Assembly: GCA_020627425.1 (NCBI GenBank)
Contig: JAHKXX010000304.1
Span: 1-7,654 of the forward strand
Source: a bacterium
GTDB taxonomy: Bacteria; Bacillota; Clostridia; Oscillospirales; Acutalibacteraceae
DNA: 7,654 bases
Direction: 5' to 3'
The translations under genes were made by a program, and so were the position numbers. Every line of letters begins with the position of its first letter. Within the stretch, counting starts at the first letter, position 1. Below, in pieces: positions 1 to 7,137 of the stretch. The notes under the pieces are model-generated. The model ran no database searches. It was not told the origin of the DNA and was given only the letters and a program-made list of their open reading frames with translations.

Positions 1-5
1 GTTTT

Positions 6-22
6 GGAGGTGCTTCACAATT
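6..22 (+). promoter_or_regulatory. Ribosome binding site and AUU initiation codon of infC
   Basis: GGAGG at 6-10 lies 9 bases before ATT at 20-22. No ATG, GTG or TTG in the infC frame lies between this site and the conserved IF3 N-terminal residues, so this site decides the start. In well-studied bacteria the AUU codon is the target by which IF3 discriminates against its own message; the same feedback here is inferred from the codon alone. Confidence 0.88.
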
Positions 23-538
23 AGCAAGCAGGAACTTCAGATTAATGAAGAAATTCGTGACAAGGAAGTCAGAGTCATAGATTCTGACGGAACACAGCTC
101 GGTATAATGCCGCTTTCGCAGGCTTTTAATAAGGCTGCGGAAAAAAACCTTGACCTTGTAAAGATCGCGCCGCAGGCAAAGCCGCCCGTGTGCAAGATAA
201 TCGACTATGGCAAGTTCAAATTCGAACAGGCAAAAAAGGAAAAAGAGGCAAGAAAAAATCAGCATGTTTTTGATATAAAAGAGATCAGACTTTCGCTGAA
301 TATTGATACCCACGACTTTAACACCAAGCTAAAACATACTCAAAGGTTTATAGCATCGGGTGACAAGGTAAAGGTGTCTATACGCTTCAGAGGTCGGGAA
401 ATGGGACATCAGGAGCTTGGCGTCGAAACCATGAAGAAATTTTCAGACGCTTGTCAGGAATTTGCAACGATCGAAAAGCCTGCAAAGCTTGAGGGACGTA
501 GTATGATAATGTTCCTTGCACCGAAAACAAATAAATAA
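20..538 (+). CDS. infC: Translation initiation factor IF-3 (AUU start)
   Basis: IF3 binds the 30S subunit, prevents premature 50S joining and checks start codon and initiator tRNA pairing. The reading frame is open upstream of the first ATG (107), and the upstream residues (SKQELQINEEIRDKEVRVID) are the canonical IF3 N-terminus, so an ATG start would cut off 29 essential residues. The start is therefore the ATT at 20, placed 9 bases after a GGAGG (6-10). This gives 172 aa, the normal IF3 length. The N-terminal domain covers about residues 1-80 and includes the family signature around APQAKPPVCKIIDYGKFKFE. A lysine/glutamate-rich linker follows, then the C-terminal domain (about 90-172) with the conserved SIRFRGREMGHQELG segment. 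AUU starts are known in infC of many bacteria and let IF3 repress its own mRNA. It is first in an infC-rpmI-rplT operon; the upstream leader lies outside the window. Confidence 0.97.
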   Translation: MSKQELQINEEIRDKEVRVIDSDGTQLGIMPLSQAFNKAAEKNLDLVKIAPQAKPPVCKIIDYGKFKFEQAKKEKEARKNQHVFDIKEIRLSLNIDTHDFNTKLKHTQRFIASGDKVKVSIRFRGREMGHQELGVETMKKFSDACQEFATIEKPAKLEGRSMIMFLAPKTNK

Positions 539-561
539 AAAAATCAAGGAGGTTCTTAATT

Positions 562-759
562 ATGCCAAAGATTAAGACACACAGCGGAGCTAAAAAGCGT
601 TTTAAGCTCTCAAAAAACGGAAAGGTAATCAGAGCGCACGCTAACAAGTCACATATCCTCAACAAAAAGACTACAAAGCGTAAGAGAGGTCTCAGAAAGA
701 CTGTAACTACCGATAAGACAAATGTAGCAGCAGTAAAGAGACTTATTCCTTACAAATAA
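562..759 (+). CDS. rpmI: 50S ribosomal protein L35
   Basis: L35 is a small, very basic protein of the large ribosomal subunit. The 65-aa product has the typical start MPKIKTHSGAKKRFK, the basic KRKRGLRK stretch in the middle and the C-terminal VKRLIPYK, matching the usual family length of 64-66 aa. A strong AAGGAGG (546-552) lies 9 bases before the ATG. It sits 23 bases after infC and 46 bases before rplT with no terminator visible between them, so the three are very probably cotranscribed. In Firmicutes this operon is controlled by an L20-binding leader, which would be upstream of the window. Confidence 0.98.
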   Translation: MPKIKTHSGAKKRFKLSKNGKVIRAHANKSHILNKKTTKRKRGLRKTVTTDKTNVAAVKRLIPYK

Positions 760-805
760 TTCTGATTTTTTCGTATGATAACAAGTATTAACGGAGGTAT
801 ATAAA

Positions 806-1162
806 ATGGCACGTGTAAAGGGTGCGTTGGCAACACGCAAGAGAAGAAAAAAGGTTTTAAAGCTCGCTAAGGGCTATTGGGGCGCAAAGAGCAAGCATTT
901 CAAGATGGCTAAGGAAGCCGTTATGAAAAGCGGCAACTACGCTTATATCGGTCGTAAGCAGAGAAAGAGAGATTTCAGAAGACTCTGGATCACACGTATA
1001 TCTGCGGGCTGCAAGGCAAACGGCACAAACTACTCTACTTTTATGAACGGTCTCAAGAAGGCTGACATAACACTTAACAGAAAGATGCTCTCAGAGATCG
1101 CTATCGCTGATCCCGAGGCTTTTACAGCTCTTGTTGAAAAGGCAAAGGCTGCTCTTAATTAA
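806..1162 (+). CDS. rplT: 50S ribosomal protein L20
   Basis: L20 binds 23S rRNA early in large subunit assembly and in Firmicutes and E. coli also represses translation or expression of its own operon. The 118-aa length is standard. The sequence opens MARVKGALATRKRRKKVLKLAKGYWG, a family hallmark, followed by the basic RNA-binding helix around GNYAYIGRKQRKRDFRRLWITRI and the globular C-terminal domain with NRKMLSEIA. GGAGG at 793-797 precedes the ATG by 8 bases. The gene is followed 10 bases after its stop by an intrinsic terminator, which marks the end of the infC-rpmI-rplT unit. Confidence 0.98.
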   Translation: MARVKGALATRKRRKKVLKLAKGYWGAKSKHFKMAKEAVMKSGNYAYIGRKQRKRDFRRLWITRISAGCKANGTNYSTFMNGLKKADITLNRKMLSEIAIADPEAFTALVEKAKAALN

Positions 1163-1172
1163 TTAAAACTAT

Positions 1173-1203
1173 GCACCTAAGCTTTGTACTTAGGTGCTTT
1201 TTT
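1173..1203 (+). terminator. Intrinsic terminator after rplT
   Basis: A perfect 9-bp stem, GCACCTAAG (1173-1181) with CTTAGGTGC (1189-1197), closes a 7-base loop and runs straight into six T residues (1198-1203). It lies 10 bases past the rplT stop. The reading frame of the next gene extends back through the hairpin from an ATG at 1171, but that start would translate the terminator itself and is not credible. Confidence 0.92.
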
Positions 1204-1218
1204 AAAAAGGAAAAGAAA

Positions 1219-1752
1219 ATGAAAAACAGAAATATAATACTGATCGGAATGCCCGGCTGCGGTAAAAGTACGGTAGGAATAGTTCTTGCAAAGATACGCG
1301 GTTACCGCTTTACGGACTCCGATCTGCTGATACAGGAAAGTGAAAAAAGACTTCTTTGCGATATTATAGATCAGGATGGACTTGAGAGCTTTGCCGAAAC
1401 AGAAAACAGGATCAACTCAGAGATCAATACAGAAAATACTGTTATCGCAACCGGCGGCAGCGTTGTATACGGTAAGGACGCTATGAAGCATTTTAAAGAT
1501 ATAGGCGTTATCGTCTATATTAAGCTTCCCTACAGGTCTATCAAAAAAAGACTCGGCAATCTGAAAAAACGCGGAGTGTATATGCGCCCTGGACAGACTT
1601 TGAGAGAACTCTACGATGAGAGAAAGCCTCTTTATAAAAAATATGCGGATATAGTTATATCCGAAGAGGGACTGACTATCTCAGAGACAGCCGCGCTAAT
1701 CAATAAAGAGTGTAACGAATACTTCAAAAAGGGCGGACGGAGGAATAAATGA
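1219..1752 (+). CDS. aroK: Shikimate kinase family protein, atypical substrate site
   Basis: Homolog of shikimate kinase, which phosphorylates shikimate with ATP in the chorismate pathway. The start is ATG 1219 (177 aa, a normal length) behind AAAGG (1206-1210); an in-frame ATG at 1171 lies inside the rplT terminator. Visible elements are the Walker A loop GMPGCGKST (10-18), the DSD motif (33-35), a GG pair (79-80), a lid region with R123, and RKPLYKKYAD (135-144), whose arginine matches the conserved C-terminal shikimate/phosphate-site arginine. Two departures stand out. The usual Phe-Arg pair that supplies a shikimate-binding arginine reads Phe-Ala here (58-59), and the GGG motif reads GGS (79-81). 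The nucleotide-kinase fold is secure; shikimate as substrate is only probable. Its stop overlaps the next gene by the ATGA arrangement. No other aromatic-pathway gene is in the window. Confidence 0.8.
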   Translation: MKNRNIILIGMPGCGKSTVGIVLAKIRGYRFTDSDLLIQESEKRLLCDIIDQDGLESFAETENRINSEINTENTVIATGGSVVYGKDAMKHFKDIGVIVYIKLPYRSIKKRLGNLKKRGVYMRPGQTLRELYDERKPLYKKYADIVISEEGLTISETAALINKECNEYFKKGGRRNK

Positions 1753-2516
1753 TCACAAGCAGAGATAACGATATAATAAAGGATGCCGTAAAGCTGATCA
1801 ACAGCTCTCGTTACAGGAGAAAGACTTCCCGTTTTGTATGCGAGGGTCTGAGACTTTGCAGCGATGCGGTCATTTCGGGAGTCAGACCGTCTGTACTGCT
1901 ATATACTGATGAAGCGTCAAAAAAATACGACGACAGATTTGATCGGATACTCACCGATTCGCAGAGATCGTTTGAAATAAGCATAGAGCTGTATAAAAAA
2001 ATATCAGACACAGTGGAGCCTCAGGGAGTAATGTGTATTTTTGATATTCCGGACATAAAATTTGATGTCAAGCCCGGCGGAAAATATGCTGCTCTTGAAA
2101 ACATACAGGATCCGTCAAATATGGGTACTATACTGCGTACCGCAGAGGCACTTGGTATTGATGGGGTGATACTGTCCGGCGGCTGCTGCGATATATATTC
2201 GCCAAAAACACTGCGCGGAAGTATGGGAGCAGTGTTTCGGCTGCCTGTGCTTATTTGTGACGATCTGCCGGGATTTGTATCAGAGCTGAATAGCCGCGGT
2301 ATCAGCACCTATGCGTCCACTCCTCACGATGCGGGAAGCATAAGGGATGTTGATTTTTCCTGCGGCGGAGTGATGCTTATAGGTAACGAAGGCAACGGTC
2401 TTTCGGATGAGGCTATAAATGCGTGCAGCCATCGTGTCAAAATACCTATGAGGGGAAGAGCTGAGTCGCTGAATGCTGCTGCCGCAGCAGCAATACTACT
2501 ATACAGTCTGTCTTGA
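1749..2516 (+). CDS. SpoU/TrmH-family RNA 2'-O-methyltransferase
   Basis: SPOUT-superfamily enzymes of this type transfer a methyl group from S-adenosylmethionine to a ribose 2'-OH of rRNA or tRNA, using a trefoil-knot fold that forms dimers. The 255-aa product has an N-terminal substrate-binding domain (about 1-100; SRDNDIIKDAVKLINSS then RFVCEGLRLCSDA), as in 23S rRNA methylases. The catalytic domain shows all three SpoU motifs: motif 1 with DPSNMGTILRTAEALG (121-136, N124 and catalytic-type R130), motif 2 IGNEGNGLS (211-219) and motif 3 IPMRGRAESLNAAAA (232-246). The ATG overlaps the stop of the preceding kinase gene (ATGA, 1749-1752) with GGAGG at 1739-1743, so translational coupling is likely. 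The target nucleotide cannot be read from the sequence, so no specific symbol is given. Confidence 0.93.
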   Translation: MITSRDNDIIKDAVKLINSSRYRRKTSRFVCEGLRLCSDAVISGVRPSVLLYTDEASKKYDDRFDRILTDSQRSFEISIELYKKISDTVEPQGVMCIFDIPDIKFDVKPGGKYAALENIQDPSNMGTILRTAEALGIDGVILSGGCCDIYSPKTLRGSMGAVFRLPVLICDDLPGFVSELNSRGISTYASTPHDAGSIRDVDFSCGGVMLIGNEGNGLSDEAINACSHRVKIPMRGRAESLNAAAAAAILLYSLS

Positions 2517-2517
2517 C

Positions 2518-2533
2518 GGAGGTTTTATCAGTG
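2518..2533 (+). promoter_or_regulatory. Ribosome binding site and GTG start of dprA
   Basis: GGAGG at 2518-2522 lies 8 bases before GTG 2531-2533, while the TTG at 2513 has no purine-rich site ahead of it. The Shine-Dalgarno begins two bases after the stop codon of the upstream methyltransferase gene, consistent with ribosomes reinitiating. Confidence 0.8.
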
Positions 2534-4051
2534 AATGACATTCTATACTGGGTATGGCTACAGTGCTGTCTCGGTGCGGAAAACCGAAGATTTAAAAAGA
2601 TAATCGAATATTTTGGCTCTCCCTATGAGTTAAGCCTTGTTCCTGTCGATAAGCTGAAGTCATACAGAGTATTTACTCAGCGCGAGCTTGACAGGATAGA
2701 AGAAAGGAATTTTGACCAAGCCGGAAAAATTCTTGAAGATTGTGAAAAATACGGTATTACCGTGATACCCTTCGGAAGCCGAAGATATCCAAAAAGACTT
2801 GCCGAAATAAAATCGCCGCCTGTCGTTATCTATGTCAAGGGCAGTCTGCCGGATCAGGACAGGCTCCATGTCGCTATGGTCGGCACACGAAATTGTACTA
2901 CTCTGGGCAGTGATAATGCTTATAATCTTGCTGTCGATCTCTCAAAAAAAGGCGTTGTAGTTATCAGCGGCGGTGCAAACGGTATAGATATGCAGGCGCA
3001 TACCGGTGCGGTCAATTCCGGCGGAATAACCATCTGCGTGCTGGGCTGCGGCATAGCCGACCCCTATCTGAAAAACAATAAATATCTGAGAAATGCTGCT
3101 ACCAGAAACGGAGCGCTTATAAGTGAATATCCGCCCGTTTATCCGCCGTCAAGGATCACATTTCCGCACCGCAACCGGATCATATCCGGACTTTCCGACT
3201 GTACAGTAGTGATAGAGGCAGGATTTGGCAGCGGCTCGCTGATAACCGCCAGATATTGTATCGAAAGCAAAAAACCGCTGTTCTCTTTTCTTTATGATGA
3301 TATTTCAGACGTGAATGCCGGCTGTAATATGCTGCTCAGCGAGGGAGCCTTTCGTGCTACGGATGCAGACAGTATAATAAAGGTAATAAAAAGCGGTGAG
3401 ATCATAAATACCCTGCCCGACAGAATAGGGCAGATACATATGTACGGAAAAAAATACAAGGCGGATCCGAACAGCACATATTCTAAAACGAAAAATCATA
3501 ATACAATAAAAGAGTCCGATACAGAAGAGTCTTTTGGTGCTTACGGTATGTCGCGTAACGAAAATGATCCCGTTATCGACTACAGTAATATTATAAGCAG
3601 TATACTGATAAATGATGGCGATACTTCTGTCGTCAGATCAAACCCGGCTTCCCTTGATAAAAGGAAAGGTTCTTTTGCTTCTTATGATAAAACCCCCGTA
3701 CGGAATAAAACTACAGATAAAGATAATAATAAGCAACAAAAAAAGAAAAAATCACCCGATGTGCAAAATGACAAAATAGCAGTTAAAAATTCTTTCAATA
3801 TAGTTAAAACCGACAAATCAAAAGAAAAAAGAGAAAAAAATAAAGCCTCCGACAAAAAAATTTCCGAGGAACTGTTGACAGAAAACGCTTTATCGGTGTA
3901 TCATACAATTTCAGAAACACCGATTCATATAGATGATGTAAAGGAGCATACGGGACTGACCACGAACAAAACGCTTGCGGCAGTTACCGAGCTTGAAATG
4001 TACGGATTAATAAAGAATGTCGGCGGCAGAAAATATGTAAGAGCCGTATAG
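2531..4051 (+). CDS. dprA: DNA processing protein DprA with long basic linker
   Basis: DprA (Smf) loads RecA on single-stranded DNA taken up during natural transformation and is also widespread in non-competent bacteria. Start: GTG at 2531 has GGAGG (2518-2522) 8 bases upstream. The alternative in-frame TTG at 2513, which overlaps the methyltransferase stop, has no Shine-Dalgarno, so GTG is preferred, giving 506 aa. An N-terminal helical domain (about 1-90) precedes the Rossmann-like core with VAMVGTRNC, SGGANGID (146-153), FPHRNRIISG (211-220) and EAGFGSGSLITA (229-240). A C-terminal winged-helix domain (about 449-505; LTENALSVYHTI through LEMYGLIKNVGGRKYVR) closes the protein. Between them is a roughly 160-residue polar, lysine-rich, low-complexity linker (about 285-446), so the protein is far longer than the usual 280-380 aa. 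No frameshift is needed. No other competence gene is nearby. Confidence 0.92.
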   Translation: MNDILYWVWLQCCLGAENRRFKKIIEYFGSPYELSLVPVDKLKSYRVFTQRELDRIEERNFDQAGKILEDCEKYGITVIPFGSRRYPKRLAEIKSPPVVIYVKGSLPDQDRLHVAMVGTRNCTTLGSDNAYNLAVDLSKKGVVVISGGANGIDMQAHTGAVNSGGITICVLGCGIADPYLKNNKYLRNAATRNGALISEYPPVYPPSRITFPHRNRIISGLSDCTVVIEAGFGSGSLITARYCIESKKPLFSFLYDDISDVNAGCNMLLSEGAFRATDADSIIKVIKSGEIINTLPDRIGQIHMYGKKYKADPNSTYSKTKNHNTIKESDTEESFGAYGMSRNENDPVIDYSNIISSILINDGDTSVVRSNPASLDKRKGSFASYDKTPVRNKTTDKDNNKQQKKKKSPDVQNDKIAVKNSFNIVKTDKSKEKREKNKASDKKISEELLTENALSVYHTISETPIHIDDVKEHTGLTTNKTLAAVTELEMYGLIKNVGGRKYVRAV

Positions 4052-4103
4052 GTGTATCAGAACAGGGAAAAGAAAAAAGAAAAAAGCTTTCGGAGGGAAT
4101 ACA

Positions 4104-6287
4104 ATGTCAAAACTCGTTATAGTCGAGTCGCCTGCAAAGGCAAAGACAATAAAAAAATATCTCGGCAGCGATTACGATGTGGTTGCGTCTATGGGGCATA
4201 TCCGCGACCTTAACCCAAATCGTCTGAGTGTAGATATAAAAAAGAAATTTGCGCCTAAGTACGAGATAATAAAGGGCAAGGAAAAGCTTGCTGAGGAGCT
4301 TCAGAAGCTTGCCGAGAAAAGTGACTATGTGTATCTCGCTACCGACCCCGACCGCGAGGGAGAGGCCATCTCGTGGCACCTGGCATATCTTCTGGGACTT
4401 GATCTGGAGGATACTAACAGAGTGACATTTAACGAGATTACAAAAACAGGTGTAAAAAACGGTATGTCTTCGCCAAGAAAAATTGACATAGATCTTGTCA
4501 ACGCACAGCAGGCAAGAAGAATACTCGACCGTCTTGTTGGCTACAAGCTTAGTCCGTTTTTATCACAAAAGATAAGAAAGGGACTTTCCGCGGGCAGGGT
4601 GCAGTCGGTGGCTGTGCGTATCATAGTAGACCGCGAAAAGAAAATAAGAGCCTTTAAGCCCGAAGAATACTGGACTATAGACGCAAAATTTATTCCCAAG
4701 GGAAGTCGTAAGGCTTTTGCAGCCTCATTCCACGGCGATGAAGGCGGTAAAATAAAAATTGAAAACAAGAAGCAGGCTGACGATATACTCTCAGCAATAG
4801 AAAACGAAACACCCACAGTGACAAAGGTGAAGCACGGCACACGCCGCCGCCATCCCGCGCCTCCGTTTATAACCTCTACCCTGCAGCAGGATGCATCCAG
4901 AAAGCTCGGCTTTCAGGCAAAGCGTACCATGAAGGTCGCTCAGGAGCTTTATGAGGGCGTAGAGATAAGCGGAATGGGAGCAGTGGGTCTTATTACCTAT
5001 ATGAGAACAGACTCCCTCAGACTCTCGGAGGATTCCCTGTCGGCTGCCGAGAGCTTTATCAGGAGCACATGGGGCGATAAATATCTTCCCTCCGGCGGTT
5101 CGCGCAGATTTAAAGCAGGAAAAAATGCTCAGGACGGACACGAGGCTATCAGACCGACGGACGTTACGCTGGAGCCAAAAAAAATACAGTCCAGTCTTAC
5201 CGGTGACCAGTACAAGCTTTATAAGCTTATCTGGGAAAGATTTCTTGCAAGCCAGATGGCTGACTGCGTACAAAAAACCACACAGGCAGATATTGCCGCA
5301 GGAAAATATATCTTCAAGGCATCAGGCTATCATGTAAGCTTTGACGGCTATACCGCTCTTTATGTTGAGGGCAGTGACAGCACGGATACCGAAAAGGAAT
5401 CACAGCTCCCCGAGCTTGAAAACGGTATGGCTCTCCGTACAAAGGAGATCGTGCCGAACCAGCATTTTACCCAGCCGCCTGCACGATATACAGAGGCGAC
5501 TCTTATCAAGGCTCTTGAGGAATACGGTATAGGCAGACCGTCCACATATGCCGCTACCATCAGCACCATTACTTCACGCGGATATGTAAAAAGACAGAAC
5601 AAGACCCTGTTCCCGACCGAGCTTGGAGAGGTGACTACCGAGCTTATGGAGAATCGTTTTCCAAAGATAGTAAACGTAAAGTTTACCGCCCAGATGGAGC
5701 ACGACCTTGATACGGTAGAGGAAGGACAGTATAGCTGGGATCAACTTCTTGCTGATTTTTACGGGGACTTTGACAAGACCCTGAAGGCTGCCAAGGAGGA
5801 AATGAAGGGCGTAAAAATACAGCTTGAGGAGGATAAAACAGACCTCATCTGCGACAAATGCGGCAAGCCCATGGTAGTTAAGTACGGACGCTTCGGAAAG
5901 TTTATTGCCTGCTCGGGGTACCCTGACTGTAAAAATATAGTAAAGATAATCAATAAGATCAATGTTCCCTGTCCAAAGTGCGACGGTGATGTAATTGTCA
6001 GAAATACAAAAAAAGGCAGAGTGTTTTACGGCTGCTCTAACTGGCCTAACTGTGATTTTATCTCATGGTATGAGCCGACAGAGCAGCGTTGTCCAAACTG
6101 CGGCAGTGTGTTGTTCAAGAAGAAGGGCAAAAAGCCAACTCTCTTCTGTAACGCCGAGGGCTGCGGATACAAAAGAGACGACGATACAGAGGACTCCGAG
6201 GTTATCTCTGTACCCGTAAGTGTTGAAAAAACGGAAAAAGCCGATACCGACTCATCAACAGGCGAAGATGAAAAAACAACGGCATAA
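4104..6287 (+). CDS. topA: DNA topoisomerase I (type IA)
   Basis: TopA relaxes negatively supercoiled DNA by nicking one strand through a 5'-phosphotyrosine link. The 727-aa protein has an N-terminal TOPRIM domain with the catalytic glutamate in VIVESPAKAKT (E8) and the metal-binding ATDPDREGEAISWH motif (D81, D83, E85). The active-site tyrosine is Y299 in GLITYMRTDSLRLS. Other core motifs are LSAGRVQSVAVR (161-172), GHEAIRPT (345-352) and EEYGIGRPSTYA (472-483). The C-terminus has three four-cysteine zinc ribbons: C583/C586/C603/C609, C623/C626/C644/C650 and C663/C666/C682/C687, then an acidic tail. Length and layout fit the Firmicutes TopA norm. GGAGG (4092-4096) lies 7 bases before the ATG. 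It begins 52 bases after dprA, a gap that is purine-rich with no visible terminator; a dprA-topA order is common in Firmicutes. Confidence 0.98.
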   Translation: MSKLVIVESPAKAKTIKKYLGSDYDVVASMGHIRDLNPNRLSVDIKKKFAPKYEIIKGKEKLAEELQKLAEKSDYVYLATDPDREGEAISWHLAYLLGLDLEDTNRVTFNEITKTGVKNGMSSPRKIDIDLVNAQQARRILDRLVGYKLSPFLSQKIRKGLSAGRVQSVAVRIIVDREKKIRAFKPEEYWTIDAKFIPKGSRKAFAASFHGDEGGKIKIENKKQADDILSAIENETPTVTKVKHGTRRRHPAPPFITSTLQQDASRKLGFQAKRTMKVAQELYEGVEISGMGAVGLITYMRTDSLRLSEDSLSAAESFIRSTWGDKYLPSGGSRRFKAGKNAQDGHEAIRPTDVTLEPKKIQSSLTGDQYKLYKLIWERFLASQMADCVQKTTQADIAAGKYIFKASGYHVSFDGYTALYVEGSDSTDTEKESQLPELENGMALRTKEIVPNQHFTQPPARYTEATLIKALEEYGIGRPSTYAATISTITSRGYVKRQNKTLFPTELGEVTTELMENRFPKIVNVKFTAQMEHDLDTVEEGQYSWDQLLADFYGDFDKTLKAAKEEMKGVKIQLEEDKTDLICDKCGKPMVVKYGRFGKFIACSGYPDCKNIVKIINKINVPCPKCDGDVIVRNTKKGRVFYGCSNWPNCDFISWYEPTEQRCPNCGSVLFKKKGKKPTLFCNAEGCGYKRDDDTEDSEVISVPVSVEKTEKADTDSSTGEDEKTTA

Positions 6288-6309
6288 CAAATGACAGGGC
6301 GAAAACATT

Positions 6310-7068
6310 ATGAAAACGGAAAATCTATCTACAACTGAAAAAAAGTTTTTGATTTCCGAGATCAAAAAGAGCGAGGCAAAAGAAAAACTCCTTTTTATTA
6401 TCGTACCGATAGTAGTGGGAGCGCTTTATGCCGCGCTTCTTGCGAGCGTCCATAAAACCGACGGAATACTCGACTGGCTGTCGTTCTGGTGGGGTGCTCT
6501 TATACACGGAATTGTCGTGCTGAGGGTTGTTATAACTCCGGCTATGATGATAGTACTGCCTGTGATTGCACGATTTTTTATTGTAGAGATACCCGTTATT
6601 ATAGATATAAACCGTGTGCGCCGCAACAAGTGGAGTGCCTTTACTACTGTGGTCGATACCGTAGAAGGGGAGTGGGGCATAGTAGAGGCAGACGAATATG
6701 TACCCTGTCTCACAAAGATAGAGGACAAGTATTATATAGAGCTTGACGACTACGTGCTTGACTATATAGAGGAGCTTGGCAGCGCAGAGATCGTTGTGTA
6801 CTTCTATAAGAAAAAATCAATGGTTTTTTTAAACGAAGTCATAGACGAGCCTGATGACGAGCAGGACCCTGAGACAACGGAAGAAATTCCGCCTGAGACT
6901 CCGGAAGAGGAGCCGGTTATGCCGGCAGATACGGCTTTGGTGGACGAGTATCTGTCAGACAGCACCGAGTGTGAGATCATGACCCGTGATCCCCAGCCTG
7001 AAGATGACAGTGATGATTTTCCCCGGGAGTCTGAAGATATTTCCGAAAAAACAGAAGAGCCTACTTGA
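6310..7068 (+). CDS. Membrane protein of unknown function, acidic C-terminal tail
   Basis: I do not recognise a family for this 252-aa protein. A charged N-terminus (1-26, rich in Lys/Glu) is followed by a hydrophobic helix at about 27-47, a short loop containing the tryptophan-rich WLSFWWG, and a long hydrophobic region at about 62-98 that could be one or two membrane segments (R72 and R88 interrupt it). NRVRRNK (101-107) is a positive cluster that by the positive-inside rule suggests a cytoplasmic C-terminal part. Residues 108-175 alternate beta-like and acidic stretches, and 176-252 is a strongly acidic, proline-containing, probably disordered tail. The ATG lies 22 bases after topA, with only a weak AGGG (6296-6299) at 10 bases, so expression probably depends on the topA message. 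Its codon use looks like its neighbours'. A real gene is likely because of length, membrane pattern and position. Confidence 0.75.
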   Translation: MKTENLSTTEKKFLISEIKKSEAKEKLLFIIVPIVVGALYAALLASVHKTDGILDWLSFWWGALIHGIVVLRVVITPAMMIVLPVIARFFIVEIPVIIDINRVRRNKWSAFTTVVDTVEGEWGIVEADEYVPCLTKIEDKYYIELDDYVLDYIEELGSAEIVVYFYKKKSMVFLNEVIDEPDDEQDPETTEEIPPETPEEEPVMPADTALVDEYLSDSTECEIMTRDPQPEDDSDDFPRESEDISEKTEEPT

Positions 7069-7104
7069 TTTCAGCCGGAGTCCGGTCAGACTCCGGCTGA
7101 AATT
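7069..7104 (+). terminator. Long inverted repeat, probable terminator after the membrane protein gene
   Basis: A perfect 14-bp inverted repeat pairs 7069-7082 with 7089-7102 around a 6-base loop. It starts immediately after the TGA stop, and the final A of the stop (7068) can pair with T7103. The stem is GC-rich in its middle and should be very stable. The bases after it (TTGCTGTATTT) are only moderately T-rich, so it is a less typical terminator than the one after rplT; an mRNA 3'-end stabiliser is an alternative reading. Confidence 0.68.
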
Positions 7105-7127
7105 GCTGTATTTACGGGAAGATAGTG

Positions 7128-7133
7128 TATAAT
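7128..7133 (+). promoter_or_regulatory. Possible upstream -10 box (TATAAT)
   Basis: A perfect TATAAT stands at 7128-7133, directly before the GC-rich element. The best -35 candidate is TTGCTG at 7103-7108, matching only three of six consensus bases with a long 19-base spacer and overlapping the tail of the inverted repeat. If used, transcription would start near 7140, at the edge of the GC-rich element. The evidence is weak. Confidence 0.3.
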
Positions 7134-7137
7134 AAAA

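Noticed and set aside
1171..1218. N-terminal extension of the shikimate kinase homolog starting at ATG 1171
   Set aside because: It would translate the rplT terminator hairpin, has no ribosome binding site, and adds 16 residues not seen before the conserved P-loop region of the family.
2513..2530. TTG start for dprA overlapping the methyltransferase stop
   Set aside because: No Shine-Dalgarno precedes it, whereas GTG 2531 has GGAGG at the ideal distance.
3715..3860. Frameshift or gene break inside dprA in the A-rich stretch
   Set aside because: The frame continues without interruption into a clear winged-helix domain that ends normally, so the A-rich part is a low-complexity linker rather than a break.
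4791..5273. 160-aa open frame on the minus strand inside topA
   Set aside because: It lies wholly antisense to a conserved topA coding region, has a cysteine- and leucine-rich shadow composition and no recognisable domain.
6489..6746. 85-aa + strand frame inside the membrane protein gene
   Set aside because: It is a frame-shifted shadow of the 6310-7068 gene with an implausible Arg/Tyr/Cys-rich composition and no proper ribosome binding site.
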